This document shows positions 1-8,481 of a DNA stretch of 64,000 nt, piece by piece. Numbering within the stretch: the first letter of the stretch is position 1; the number at the start of each line of letters is the position of its first letter. A program made the position numbers and the translations under genes. The notes beneath the pieces are model-generated. The model was given only the letters and a program-made list of their open reading frames with translations, did not search any database and was not told where the DNA came from. Origin of the DNA: an uncultured Actinomyces sp. Lineage in GTDB: Bacteria; Actinomycetota; Actinomycetes; Actinomycetales; Actinomycetaceae. The stretch covers positions 141,193-205,192 of the forward strand of contig URAS01000002.1 in assembly GCA_900545825.1 (NCBI GenBank), in the 5' to 3' direction.

Positions 1-1175
1 GGTACGCCGACCGCGGCTCGAACGTCCGCTCGAAGTCGGGCGACGGCTACTCCCCCGTCGGCCCCACGCTGCTGGATGCGCGTAAACTCGACGAAAAGCG
101 CATCGGCGTCAAGACGTGGCTGGACGGCGCCCTCGTGTCGGACGACAACACGGGCGGGATGCTGTTCACGATCTCGACGATGATCGCCGACCTCTCGCGC
201 CTCCTCACCCTGGAGGAGGGCGACATGATCATGACCGGCGTCCCCGCCGGCGCATCGGTCGCCGAGCCGGGCCAGACGATCGAGGTCGAGGTCTTCAGCC
301 TCGACGATCCCAGCCTGACGACGGGCCGCCTGCGCACCGAGGTCGTCTCCGCTCCCCCGCTGGCCAAGGTCGGCCACGCCCCGAAGGTCGATGACGCCCA
401 GCGTTCGGACGCGTGGGGCTACCCGATCGGCACGGTCAAGGCCGAGGCCGACCGTCGCGCCCCGCTGGACCCCGAGGTCCGCCGCCGCCTCGAGAACGTC
501 GGCGTCGGCACCCTGTCGGTGCAGCTGCGCAAGCGCGGCTACAACGAGGCGATCATCGACGGCGTCAAGCCGCTCACCCCGGGCACACGCCTTATTGGTC
601 CGGCCCGCACACTGCGCTACGTGCCGTTCCGCAAGGACCTGTTTGCCCAGCTCGGTGGCGGATTCAACCACCAGAAGCAGGTCGTCGACTCGCTGCGCGA
701 AGGCGACGTCCTCGTCATGGATGCGCGCGGCTGCACCGAGGCCGGCACGCTGGGCGACATCCTCGCCCTACGCGCGAAGACGCTGGGAGCGGCGGGCATC
801 GTCACCGACGGCGCGGCCCGCGACTCGGCGGAGGTCGAGCGCGTCGGCCTGCCGGTGTTCACGAACGGCCGCCACCCGGCCGTCCTCGGGCGCCGGCACG
901 TGCCGTACGAGCACGACGTGACGATCGCCTGCGGCGGCGCCACGGTATGCGTCGGCGACATCATCGTCGGCGACGACGACGGCGCCATCGTCATCCCCCG
1001 CGACCTGCTCAACGAGGTCCTCGCCGACGCCGAAGCCCAAGAACACCGCGAGCGCTTTATCGCCGAACAGGTCGCGGCCGGCGAGAGCCTCGACGGGCTG
1101 TTCCCCGTGGCAAGCGACCACTGGAAGGAACGCTTCGCCGAGTGGGAGAAGGACCACCCCGCCCCGACTGCGTAA
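1..1175 (+). CDS. FAH-family hydrolase/isomerase fused to RraA-like aldolase/decarboxylase domain (5' partial)
   Basis: The gene enters from the left edge; the first complete codon is at position 3 and the start lies outside the window. The visible N-terminal part (to about position 350) is the end of a fumarylacetoacetate hydrolase (FAH) fold, with GYSPVGPTLLD and the family segment MIMTGVPAGASVAEPG. From about position 470 the protein is a complete RraA-like domain with the motif GIVTDGAARD, typical of RraA/4-hydroxy-4-methyl-2-oxoglutarate aldolases that also decarboxylate 2-oxo acids. The gene sits directly upstream of hpaE and hpaD. By family knowledge FAH proteins (HpaG/HpcE) decarboxylate and isomerise 5-oxopent-3-ene-1,2,5-tricarboxylate in this pathway. 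I infer that this fusion does that step, with the RraA half as a possible decarboxylase. It could instead be an unrelated FAH-RraA enzyme. Confidence 0.85.
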   Translation, partial: YADRGSNVRSKSGDGYSPVGPTLLDARKLDEKRIGVKTWLDGALVSDDNTGGMLFTISTMIADLSRLLTLEEGDMIMTGVPAGASVAEPGQTIEVEVFSLDDPSLTTGRLRTEVVSAPPLAKVGHAPKVDDAQRSDAWGYPIGTVKAEADRRAPLDPEVRRRLENVGVGTLSVQLRKRGYNEAIIDGVKPLTPGTRLIGPARTLRYVPFRKDLFAQLGGGFNHQKQVVDSLREGDVLVMDARGCTEAGTLGDILALRAKTLGAAGIVTDGAARDSAEVERVGLPVFTNGRHPAVLGRRHVPYEHDVTIACGGATVCVGDIIVGDDDGAIVIPRDLLNEVLADAEAQEHRERFIAEQVAAGESLDGLFPVASDHWKERFAEWEKDHPAPTA

Positions 1176-1259
1176 CCCCGCAGGCGTCACTCCGCCCGAC
1201 ATCCCGGCGCCCAGCGCCCCGACACTTGTTGATTGTTCCGACTGACTGAAGGAGACCCC

Positions 1260-2792
1260 ATGACCGACGCAACCGGGTTGTTGCCGGATCACATCCAGCA
1301 CTACATTGGCGGCCAATTCGTCGATTCGGCCGACGGCGACATGTTCGACGTCCTCGATCCGACGACGAACGAGGCCTACATCCAGTGCGCCTCCGGGAAG
1401 GCCGCCGACGTCGATGCCGCCGTTGCCGCCGCCCGCAAGGCGTTCGACGAGGGCCCGTGGCCCACGATGCAGCCGCGCGAGCGCGCCCGCATCCTCTACC
1501 GGATCGCCGACGAGGTCGAGAAGGTCCACTCCGAGCTGGCGGCGCTGGAGAGCCGCGACTCGGGTCTGCCGATCCGCCAGGCGAAGGGCCAGGCGAACCG
1601 CGCGGCCGAGAATTTCCGGTTCTTCGCCGACCTCATCGTTGCCCAGCGCGACGACACGTACAAGATGCCGGGCCGCCAGATTAACTACGTCAACCGCAAG
1701 CCGAAGGGCGTCGCGGGCCTCATCACGCCGTGGAACACGCCGTTCATGCAGGAGTCGTGGAAGCTCGCGCCGGCCCTGGCGTCGGGCTGCACCCTGGTCC
1801 TCAAGCCCGCCGAGTTTACGCCCGCGTCGGCGTCGCTGTGGGCGGGCATCATGGAGCGCGCCGGCGTCCCCGAGGGCGTCTTTAACCTCGTCAACGGCTT
1901 CGGCGAGACGGCGGGCGACGCCCTCGTCAAGCACGAGGACGTCAACCTCATCTCGTTCACCGGCGAGGCCGGCACGGGCCGCGTGATCTTCGCGAACTGC
2001 GCGCCGACGATGAAGGCGATGTCGATGGAGCTGGGCGGCAAGTCCCCGGCCGTCATCTTCGCCGACGCCGACTTCGAGGCCGCCCTCGACTCGACGTTGT
2101 TCGGCGTGTTTTCGCTCAACGGCGAACGCTGCACGGCGTCCTCGCGCATCCTCGTCGAGCGCCCGATTTACGACCGCTTCGTCGAGGCGTACGCCGAGCG
2201 CGCGAAGAAGATCAAGGTCGGCGTCCCGTCGGATCCCGACACCGAGATCGGCGCCCTCGTCCACCCCGAGCACTACGACAAGGTGACGAGCTACGTCGAG
2301 ATCGGCAAGAAAGAGGCGCGCCTGGTCGCCGGCGGTGAGCGGCCCGCGGGCTTCGAGAAGGGCAACTACCTCGAGGCGACGGTGTTCGCCGACGTCGACC
2401 GCGACGCGCGGATCTTCCAGGAGGAAATCTTCGGCCCCGTCGTCTGCATCACCCCGTTCGACACCGACGAGGAGGCCCTCGAGCTCGCCAACTGCGTCGA
2501 GTACGGCCTCGCCGCCTACGTGTGGACGAAGGACGTCACCCGCGCCCACCTGTTCGCGCACGGGATCGAGGCCGGCATGGTGTGGGTGAACTCCCACAAC
2601 GTCCGCGACCTGCGCACCCCGTTCGGTGGGGTCAAGGCCTCCGGCCTCGGCCACGAGGGCGGCTACCGCTCCCTCGACTTCTATTCCGACCAGCAAGCTA
2701 TCCACATTCGCCTGGGCGACGTGCACACCACTCGCTTTGGCGCCACCGGTTACGCCGATAACGACCTCGGCCTGGGCGGACCTTCCGCGTAA
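1260..2792 (+). CDS. hpaE: 5-carboxymethyl-2-hydroxymuconate semialdehyde dehydrogenase
   Basis: This 510-residue NAD-dependent aldehyde dehydrogenase should oxidise the ring-cleavage product of homoprotocatechuate in the cytoplasm. The active-site cysteine is visible in NGERCTA (Cys291) and the general-base glutamate in MELGGKSP (Glu257), 34 residues apart as usual for the superfamily. The ATG at 1260 follows AAGGAG at 1249-1254; an in-frame TTG at 1233 has no better ribosome site. The adjacent hpaD, and the reading direction shared with the FAH-RraA gene, support HpaE over a generic betaine- or succinate-semialdehyde dehydrogenase. The 84-base gap to the upstream gene suggests one operon. 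Confidence 0.88.
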   Translation: MTDATGLLPDHIQHYIGGQFVDSADGDMFDVLDPTTNEAYIQCASGKAADVDAAVAAARKAFDEGPWPTMQPRERARILYRIADEVEKVHSELAALESRDSGLPIRQAKGQANRAAENFRFFADLIVAQRDDTYKMPGRQINYVNRKPKGVAGLITPWNTPFMQESWKLAPALASGCTLVLKPAEFTPASASLWAGIMERAGVPEGVFNLVNGFGETAGDALVKHEDVNLISFTGEAGTGRVIFANCAPTMKAMSMELGGKSPAVIFADADFEAALDSTLFGVFSLNGERCTASSRILVERPIYDRFVEAYAERAKKIKVGVPSDPDTEIGALVHPEHYDKVTSYVEIGKKEARLVAGGERPAGFEKGNYLEATVFADVDRDARIFQEEIFGPVVCITPFDTDEEALELANCVEYGLAAYVWTKDVTRAHLFAHGIEAGMVWVNSHNVRDLRTPFGGVKASGLGHEGGYRSLDFYSDQQAIHIRLGDVHTTRFGATGYADNDLGLGGPSA

Positions 2793-2881
2793 CCCCTCCG
2801 CGCGGCGTGGGCGGCCCGTCCACGCCGCGGCCTACACAGGCAATGCCCGATTACCGATGTCACAGCCAAAGGAGACTGATC

Positions 2882-3961
2882 ATGCACGAAATCGATCCCA
2901 TCGCCACCCCGACCGCGCCTGCCCCGGACATCCTCCGATGCGCCTACATGGAAGTCATCGTGTCGGACCTTGCACGGTCGCGTGAGTTCTACGTCGACAC
3001 GCTCGGCCTCGTCGTCACCAAGGAGACCGAGGACGCCCTCTACCTGCGGACCTTCGACGAGTTCATCCACCACAACCTCGTCCTCCGCGTTGGCCCGACG
3101 CCGGCGGTCGCCGCGTTTGCGTTCCGCGTCCGCAGCCCCGAAGAGGTCGACAAGGCCGAGGCCTACTACAAGGAGCTGGGCTGCCGCACCGAACGGCGCA
3201 AGGACGGCTTCGTCGACGGCATCGGCGACGCCGTGCGCGTCGAGGACCCGCTGGGCTTCCCCTACGAGTTCTTCTTCGAGTGCGAGCACGTGCCGCGCAT
3301 GTGCTGGGACTACGACAAGCAGTCGGCCGGCGCCCTCGTCCGCCTCGACCACTTCAACCAGGTGTTCCCCGACGTCGTCAACGGCTCGAAGTACCTGGAA
3401 GACCTGGGCTTCAAGCGGACCGAGGACATCAAGGACGACAAGGACGTCACCTACGCCGCGTGGTTCGCGCGCAAGCACACCGTCCACGACACGGCGCTGA
3501 CCGGCGGCGACGGCCCGAGGATGCACCACATCGCGTTCGCGACGCACGAGAAGCACAACATCCTCTACATTTGCGACAAGCTGGGCGCCCTGCGCCAGTC
3601 CGACGCGATCGAGCGCGGCCCGGGGCGTCACGGCGTCTCGAACGCGTTCTACCTGTACCTGCGCGACCCCGACGGGCACCGCGTCGAAATCTACACGCAG
3701 GACTACTACACGGGTGACCCCGACAACCCGACGATCACGTGGGACGTCCACGACAACCAGCGGCGTGACTGGTGGGGCCACCAGGTCGTCCCGTCGTGGT
3801 ACCGCGACGCCTCGCTGGTCCTCGACCTCGACGGCAATCCGCAGCCGCTCATCGCCCGCCAGGAACCGAAGGAGCTGGACGTGACGATCGGCGCCGACGG
3901 CTTCTCGTACACCCGCAAGGGCGACGAGGAGAAGGGCTACAAGGTCGGGTCGCAGCTGTAG
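2882..3961 (+). CDS. hpaD: Homoprotocatechuate 2,3-dioxygenase (extradiol, metal-dependent)
   Basis: The 359-residue enzyme opens the ring of 3,4-dihydroxyphenylacetate between C2 and C3. It is a vicinal-oxygen-chelate protein with two glyoxalase-like halves. Key residues known from the Brevibacterium fuscum enzyme (His155, His200, His214, Glu267) all appear here shifted by two: His157 in RLDHFNQVF, His202 in KHTVHD, His216 in MHHIAF and Glu269 in HRVEIYT. The C-terminal QRRDWWGHQVVP tail is also as in that enzyme. The ATG at 2882 follows AAAGGAG. The family uses Fe(II) or Mn(II), which the sequence does not decide. It lies 89 bases after hpaE, so co-transcription is likely. Confidence 0.93.
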   Translation: MHEIDPIATPTAPAPDILRCAYMEVIVSDLARSREFYVDTLGLVVTKETEDALYLRTFDEFIHHNLVLRVGPTPAVAAFAFRVRSPEEVDKAEAYYKELGCRTERRKDGFVDGIGDAVRVEDPLGFPYEFFFECEHVPRMCWDYDKQSAGALVRLDHFNQVFPDVVNGSKYLEDLGFKRTEDIKDDKDVTYAAWFARKHTVHDTALTGGDGPRMHHIAFATHEKHNILYICDKLGALRQSDAIERGPGRHGVSNAFYLYLRDPDGHRVEIYTQDYYTGDPDNPTITWDVHDNQRRDWWGHQVVPSWYRDASLVLDLDGNPQPLIARQEPKELDVTIGADGFSYTRKGDEEKGYKVGSQL

Positions 3962-4063
3962 ACCAGCCCACGTTGTGGCACCCGGGCGGCGGCGGCCGGT
4001 CCCCATCCCGTTATGCTGGGACCGGCGCCGCTACCGGGCGGCGTCGCGATCAAGGAGGCTGAG

Positions 4064-4720
4064 ATGGCCGAGGGCATGTCCAAGTCGGAACGCGTCTACA
4101 TGAAGCTGCGCGAGGGGATCCTCCAGGGCAAATACACGCCCGGCTACCGTTTCGTCCTCGACCGGATCGCCCGCGAGGAGGGCGTGTCGCCCGTACCCGT
4201 ACGCGAGGCCGTGCGACTCCTCGAGGCCGAAGGGCTCGTCACGTTCCAACGCAACGTCGGCGCCGTCGTCTCGGCGATCGACAAGCACGTCTACGCCGAA
4301 ACGATGGAGACCGTCGCCGTCCTCGAGGGCTATGCCACCGCGCTGGCCGCGGCACACATCACCGAGGACGACCTCGCCGAAGCCCAGAACGTCAACGACC
4401 GGATGCGGCATCGGCTGACCTCGGCGTTTGACCCGCGCGAGGTGACGCTCCTCAACAAGCAGTTCCACCGGATCATTACCTCGGCGTGTCCCAACCAGCG
4501 CATGCTCGACATCCTCGAGCGTGAATGGGACCGCATCACCTTTATTCGACGCAGCCAGTTTGCGTTCGACCCCGTCCACTCGATCCGTTCCGTCGACGAG
4601 CACGACGCCATCATCCAGGCGATGCGCGAGCGCGACGCCGACCAGATCGAGCAGCTGGCCCGGCAGCACAAAATGCGGACGCTGCGCCAGTACCTGGCCA
4701 CCGACCACTCCCAGGCGTAA
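4064..4720 (+). CDS. GntR-family regulator, FCD (FadR-like) type
   Basis: This 218-residue protein has an N-terminal winged helix (SERVYMKLREGILQGKY, then EEGVSPVPVREAVRLLEAEG) and an all-helical FCD ligand domain with the metal-site-like HRIITSACPN segment. ATG at 4064 is preceded by AAGGAGG. It lies between hpaD and the transporter gene, so it is most likely the local regulator of homoprotocatechuate use, possibly sensing a pathway acid. A palindromic GTATAC-centred site of the kind FCD regulators bind lies over the promoter of the next gene (4862-4873). Target and ligand are inferred from position only. Confidence 0.85.
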   Translation: MAEGMSKSERVYMKLREGILQGKYTPGYRFVLDRIAREEGVSPVPVREAVRLLEAEGLVTFQRNVGAVVSAIDKHVYAETMETVAVLEGYATALAAAHITEDDLAEAQNVNDRMRHRLTSAFDPREVTLLNKQFHRIITSACPNQRMLDILEREWDRITFIRRSQFAFDPVHSIRSVDEHDAIIQAMRERDADQIEQLARQHKMRTLRQYLATDHSQA

Positions 4721-4832
4721 CCGCCGGCGTCACCCCCTGCGTCACCCCGGCAGGCGGGCGGTCGGTCGCGGCGATGCCCTGCGCGGCGCTGTTGTCGCGC
4801 GCGAGGGCGCCGCGGTTTTTCCTCGTTATCTC

Positions 4833-4863
4833 TTGACACCGTGGCGTACGTCACGGTTATAAT
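4833..4863 (+). promoter_or_regulatory. Sigma-70-type promoter of the MHS transporter
   Basis: Perfect consensus hexamers TTGACA (4833-4838) and TATAAT (4858-4863) stand 19 bases apart, slightly long for the class. The transporter start is at 4925 with GGAG at 4915-4918. This separates transporter transcription from the upstream hpa genes. Confidence 0.7.
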
Positions 4864-4873
4864 CGTATACGAT
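4862..4873. promoter_or_regulatory. Perfect 12-bp palindrome ATCGTATACGAT, candidate GntR/FCD operator
   Basis: ATCGTATACGAT equals its own reverse complement. It overlaps the last two bases of the -10 box and covers the expected transcription start, a repressor position. GTATAC cores are typical of FCD-type GntR operators, and the GntR gene ends 141 bases upstream. Binding is inferred. Confidence 0.6.
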
Positions 4874-4924
4874 CGCGTTTATGGTCGCATATGTGACTCA
4901 CGTTCACCGCTGATAGGAGCCACC

Positions 4925-6364
4925 ATGACCCACCAGTCGACCCCCTCCCCCGCCAGCTCCCAGCTGGTCCTTAACCCCCACAACCGTGAAGACCGCAGAG
5001 TCGCGGTCGCCACCCTCGTCGGCACGACCGTCGAGTGGTACGACTTCTTCATCTACTCCAACGCCGTCGCCCTCGTGTTCGGTCCCCTGTTCTTCGAGCC
5101 GCTGGCCAAGGAAAACACCGTGCTGGCCCAGCTCATCGGGTTCGCGACCGTGGGCATCAGCTTCTTCTTCCGCCCGCTGGGCGCCATGGTCGCCGGCCAC
5201 CTGGGCGACAAGATCGGCCGCAAGGCGATGATGGTGGCGACGCTGCTGCTCATGGGTGGCGCGACCGTCCTCGTCGGCTGCCTGCCGACGTACGCGTCGA
5301 TCGGGATGGCCGCGCCGTTCCTCCTCATCGCCCTCCGTATCCTCCAGGGCTTCGCGGCCGGCGGCGAGTGGGGCGGCGCCGCCCTCATGGCGGTCGAGCA
5401 CGCGCCGGCGAAGCGCCGCGGCTGGTTCGGCGGGTTCCCGCAGGTCGGCGTGCCTCTGGGCATGCTGACGGCGACGGCGGTCCTCGCGATCGTCCACGTC
5501 ATCTCGCGCGACCAGTTCACGACGTGGGGCTGGCGGATCCCGTTCCTCCTGTCGGTCGTCCTCATCATCGTCGGCATGCTCATCCGCCTCAAGGTGTCGG
5601 AATCGCCGATCTTCGAGGAGGTCCGCAACGAGGAAGACCAGCTGCGCCTGCCGATCGTCCAGCTGTTCCGGTTCAACGGCAAGCAGGTCGTCCTCGGCGC
5701 CCTCGCGTTCATGGGCAACGGCGTCGCCGGATACATGGTGACCGGCGGCTACATCCTCGCCTACACGTCCGGGCCCGGCGGCCTGGGGGTCAGCGCCGAG
5801 CACATGCTCACGCTCATCACGATCGCGTCGGCGCTGTGGGTCTGCTCGACCCTGTTCGCCGCGTGGATTTCCGACCGGATCGGGCGCGTGCGGACGTTCC
5901 AGATCGGCTTCGTCCTCCAGCTGCTGTGGGTGTTCCCCCTGTTCATGTTCGTTGACCGCGGCCAGATCGGCCTCATCGCCCTCGGCATGCTGCCGCTGAC
6001 GCTGGGCCTGGGCCTGACCTACGGCCCGCAGTCGGCGATGTTCGCCGAGATGTTCCCGGCCCGCGTCCGCTACTCCGGCGCCGGCATGGCGTACGCGATC
6101 GGCGCGATCCTCGGTGGCGCGTTCGCGCCGATGATCGCCACGTGGCTGAGGGCGACGTTCCACACGTCGATGGCGGTGTCGACCTACCTGTTCATCTTCA
6201 CGGCGATCGGCATGGTCGGCGTGTCCCTGATCAAGGACCGGACGGGCAAGCCGCTGGGCCGCGACGCGAACGACATCCCCGGCAACGCCGAGCTCGAGGC
6301 GGCCGTCACGGCGCACTCGGTCTCCGGTACGAAGGCGACGTTCGAGCGCGGCGCCGGCTGGTAA
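4925..6364 (+). CDS. MFS transporter, metabolite:H+ symporter (MHS) type
   Basis: This 479-residue inner-membrane protein has 12 predicted membrane segments. The signature GTTVEWYDFFIYS near the N-terminus and the loop HLGDKIGRKAMM are those of the MHS group (ShiA, KgtP, ProP relatives), which import organic and aromatic acids with protons. ATG at 4925 follows GGAG; the longer frame back to 4841 runs through the promoter. Position after hpaE-hpaD-gntR suggests 4-hydroxyphenylacetate or a related aromatic acid as substrate, by inference. Expression is probably controlled by the promoter and palindrome at 4833-4873. Confidence 0.85.
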   Translation: MTHQSTPSPASSQLVLNPHNREDRRVAVATLVGTTVEWYDFFIYSNAVALVFGPLFFEPLAKENTVLAQLIGFATVGISFFFRPLGAMVAGHLGDKIGRKAMMVATLLLMGGATVLVGCLPTYASIGMAAPFLLIALRILQGFAAGGEWGGAALMAVEHAPAKRRGWFGGFPQVGVPLGMLTATAVLAIVHVISRDQFTTWGWRIPFLLSVVLIIVGMLIRLKVSESPIFEEVRNEEDQLRLPIVQLFRFNGKQVVLGALAFMGNGVAGYMVTGGYILAYTSGPGGLGVSAEHMLTLITIASALWVCSTLFAAWISDRIGRVRTFQIGFVLQLLWVFPLFMFVDRGQIGLIALGMLPLTLGLGLTYGPQSAMFAEMFPARVRYSGAGMAYAIGAILGGAFAPMIATWLRATFHTSMAVSTYLFIFTAIGMVGVSLIKDRTGKPLGRDANDIPGNAELEAAVTAHSVSGTKATFERGAGW

Positions 6365-6404
6365 ACGGCTGGTTGCCGGTGCTGGCGAGACCCCCGTACT
6401 GACC

Positions 6405-6476
6405 CGGCGCGGATGGGGAGGACGGCGTCGCAGGCTTCGAAGTCTGCCTGCCGAGACGACCTCCCCATTCGCGCCG
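6405..6476. repeat. Intergenic repeat C1 (GGCGCGGATGGGGAGG dyad)
   Basis: The arms CGGCGCGGATGGGGAGG (6405-6421) and CCTCCCCATTCGCGCCG (6460-6476) form an almost perfect 17-bp inverted repeat around a 38-base core. A second copy with different core sequence is at 8357-8425. The element lies between the 3' ends of the MHS transporter and fhs. It may act as a 3' hairpin, but it has no T-tract. Confidence 0.7.
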
Positions 6477-6495
6477 CAAGGCACCCTCCACCCCC

Positions 6496-6603
6496 GAAAC
6501 GCTCACCCAAAACCGGAAACGCTCACCTCAATTGTCATTTCTGTCCGCTATCCGGCAGATCTAACACGTTAGGTGAGCGTTTCGCTCGGACGGTGAGCGT
6601 TTC
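6496..6603. repeat. Intergenic repeat A1 (GAAACGCTCACC family)
   Basis: GAAACGCTCACC occurs at 6496-6507 and 6516-6527, and its complement GGTGAGCGTTTC at 6572-6583 and 6592-6603, so both arms are doubled with a 20-base period. The core contains CTAACACGTTAGG. This is the most complete of five copies in the window. It lies 12 bases from the fhs stop codon. Confidence 0.75.
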
Positions 6604-6615
6604 GCCGCGAGGGCG

Positions 6616-8286
6616 CTACGAGAGGCCGATGACCTCGCCGTTGACCAAGTCCATGTCGAGGGCGCGCGGGTGCTTGGGCAGGCCCGGCATCGTGAGGATC
6701 TTGCCGGTCAGGCAGACGATGAAGCCGGCACCGAGGCTGGGGCGCAGCTCGCGGACGGTGATCGTGAAGCCCTCGGGGGCGCCCATGACCTTGGGGTCGT
6801 CGGTGAACGACGCCGGCGTCTTGGCCACGCACACGGGCAGGCGGTCGTAGCCCAGCTCCTCCAGACGGGCCAGCTGCGCCTGCGCCTCGTCGGTGAGGAC
6901 GACACCGTCGGCGCCGTAGCAGCGGCGGGCGACGGCGTTGAGCTTGTCGAGCAGCGAGTCCTCGTCGGCGTAGCAGCGATTCGGCACCACCGGGTCGCCC
7001 TCGGTGGCGGCGGCGATGACGGCGTCGGCAAGAGCGGCCCCACCCTCGCTGCCCTTGGCGAAAACCTCGCAGGGCGCGGCCGTCACGCCGGCCTCGCGGC
7101 AGAAGTCGCTGATCACAGCCAGTTCGGCGTCGGTGTCGGTGGCGAAGCGGTTGACCGCGACGACGCAGCGCATCCCGAACGCCTGGAGGCTTTCCAGGTG
7201 CCGCGCGAGGTTCGCGGCGCCGCGGCGGACGGCCTCGACGTCCTCGGTGCCGAGGTCGGCCTCGGCGACACCGCCGTGCATCTTGAGGGCGCGCACCGTC
7301 GCGACGACGACCGTGCACGAGGGACGCAGGCCACCGAAGGCCGAGACGATGTCGAGGAACTTTTCGGCGCCCAGGTCGGCACCGAAGCCGGCCTCGGTGA
7401 CGACGAAATCTGCGAGCTTCAGCGCCGTCTTGGTCGCGATCAGCGAGGACGCGCCGTGGGCGATGTTGGCGAAGGGGCCACCGTGGACGAACGCCGGGGT
7501 GTGCTCGAGGGTCTGGACGAGGTTCGGCTTGACCGCATCCTTGAGGATCATCGCGAGAGCGCCCTCAATACCGAGGTCGTGGACGGTCAGCGGCTGGCCC
7601 GAACGGGTGTAGCCGACGAGGACGCGGCCCAGGCGCGCCTTGAGGTCGTCGGCGTCGGACGCCAGGCAGAGGATCGCCATGATTTCGCTGGCCACGGTGA
7701 TGTCAAAGCCGTCCTCGCGGATGTCGCGGTCCTTGCGGACGCCGCGGCCGACGGTCAGCTGGCGCAGCGCGCGGTCGTTGACGTCGATGCAGCGGCGGAC
7801 GGCGACGGTGTCGGGGTCGAGGTCCCACTCGTTACCCCAGTACAGCGTGTTGTCGATGCACGCACACATGAGGTTGTTCGCCGCGGTGATCGCGTGCATG
7901 TCGCCGGTGAAGTGGAGGTTGATGTCGTCCATCGGGACAACCTGGGCGTAGCCGCCGCCGGCCGCGCCGCCCTTGCGGCCGAAGACCGGGCCCATCGAGG
8001 GCTCGCGCAGGCACGCGACCGCGCGCTTACCGGCCGCGGCGAGCGAGTCGGCGAGGCCGACCGTCACCGTCGACTTGCCTTCGCCGGCGCTGGTCGGCGA
8101 AATGGCCGTGACCAGGACCAATCGGCCGTCCTCCTGGTCGGCGACGCGACCCATGAGGGCGGTGGAGACCTTGGCTTTCGTCGTGCCGTAGAGTTCGAGG
8201 TCGCCCTCGTCGATCCCCAGCTTCTGCCCGATGGCGCGGATGTCGTCCAGTTCGGCCGCACGCGCGATCTCAATGTCCGTGAGCAT
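6616..8286 (-). CDS. fhs: Formate-tetrahydrofolate ligase
   Basis: The enzyme joins formate to tetrahydrofolate at the cost of ATP, giving 10-formyl-THF for one-carbon metabolism. At 556 residues it has the normal family length. The P-loop TSAGEGKSTVTVG matches the family's TPxGEGKST pattern, and EPSMGPVFGRKGGAAGGGY and HFTGDMHAITAANNL are characteristic. ATG at 8286 follows an AAAGGGG site. It stands alone, convergent with the transporter gene and separated from neighbours on both sides by repeat elements (C1 and A1 downstream, C2 upstream). Confidence 0.96.
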   Translation of the reverse strand: MLTDIEIARAAELDDIRAIGQKLGIDEGDLELYGTTKAKVSTALMGRVADQEDGRLVLVTAISPTSAGEGKSTVTVGLADSLAAAGKRAVACLREPSMGPVFGRKGGAAGGGYAQVVPMDDINLHFTGDMHAITAANNLMCACIDNTLYWGNEWDLDPDTVAVRRCIDVNDRALRQLTVGRGVRKDRDIREDGFDITVASEIMAILCLASDADDLKARLGRVLVGYTRSGQPLTVHDLGIEGALAMILKDAVKPNLVQTLEHTPAFVHGGPFANIAHGASSLIATKTALKLADFVVTEAGFGADLGAEKFLDIVSAFGGLRPSCTVVVATVRALKMHGGVAEADLGTEDVEAVRRGAANLARHLESLQAFGMRCVVAVNRFATDTDAELAVISDFCREAGVTAAPCEVFAKGSEGGAALADAVIAAATEGDPVVPNRCYADEDSLLDKLNAVARRCYGADGVVLTDEAQAQLARLEELGYDRLPVCVAKTPASFTDDPKVMGAPEGFTITVRELRPSLGAGFIVCLTGKILTMPGLPKHPRALDMDLVNGEVIGLS

Positions 8287-8356
8287 CTATTCCCCTTTGT
8301 CGTGTCACCTGGCCGGTTTCAGGTTACCGCCGCGGGCACGGGACCGACGAAAACCC

Positions 8357-8425
8357 CGGCGCGGATGGGGAGGTTACCCAGCAGGTTTCGGGGTCGTCTG
8401 CACAGGTGACCTCCCCATTCGCGCC
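8357..8425. repeat. Intergenic repeat C2
   Basis: Second copy of family C: CGGCGCGGATGGGGAGGT at 8357-8374 and ACCTCCCCATTCGCGCC at 8409-8425. The arms match C1 but the 34-base core is unrelated, so the arms are conserved rather than the whole unit. It lies between the fhs start and the 3' end of the spermidine-synthase-like gene. Confidence 0.7.
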
Positions 8426-8481
8426 CACCGCAACCCCAGACAAAGCCTCGCCGCAAGCAACCCCACGCGCCCTCCCCGGGG

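Noticed and set aside
6496..6603. Repeat A1 as an ordinary intrinsic terminator for fhs
   Set aside because: Arms are doubled and the core is 44 bases with no T-tract, and the same arms recur at four other sites, so it was listed as a repeat family. A termination role is still possible.
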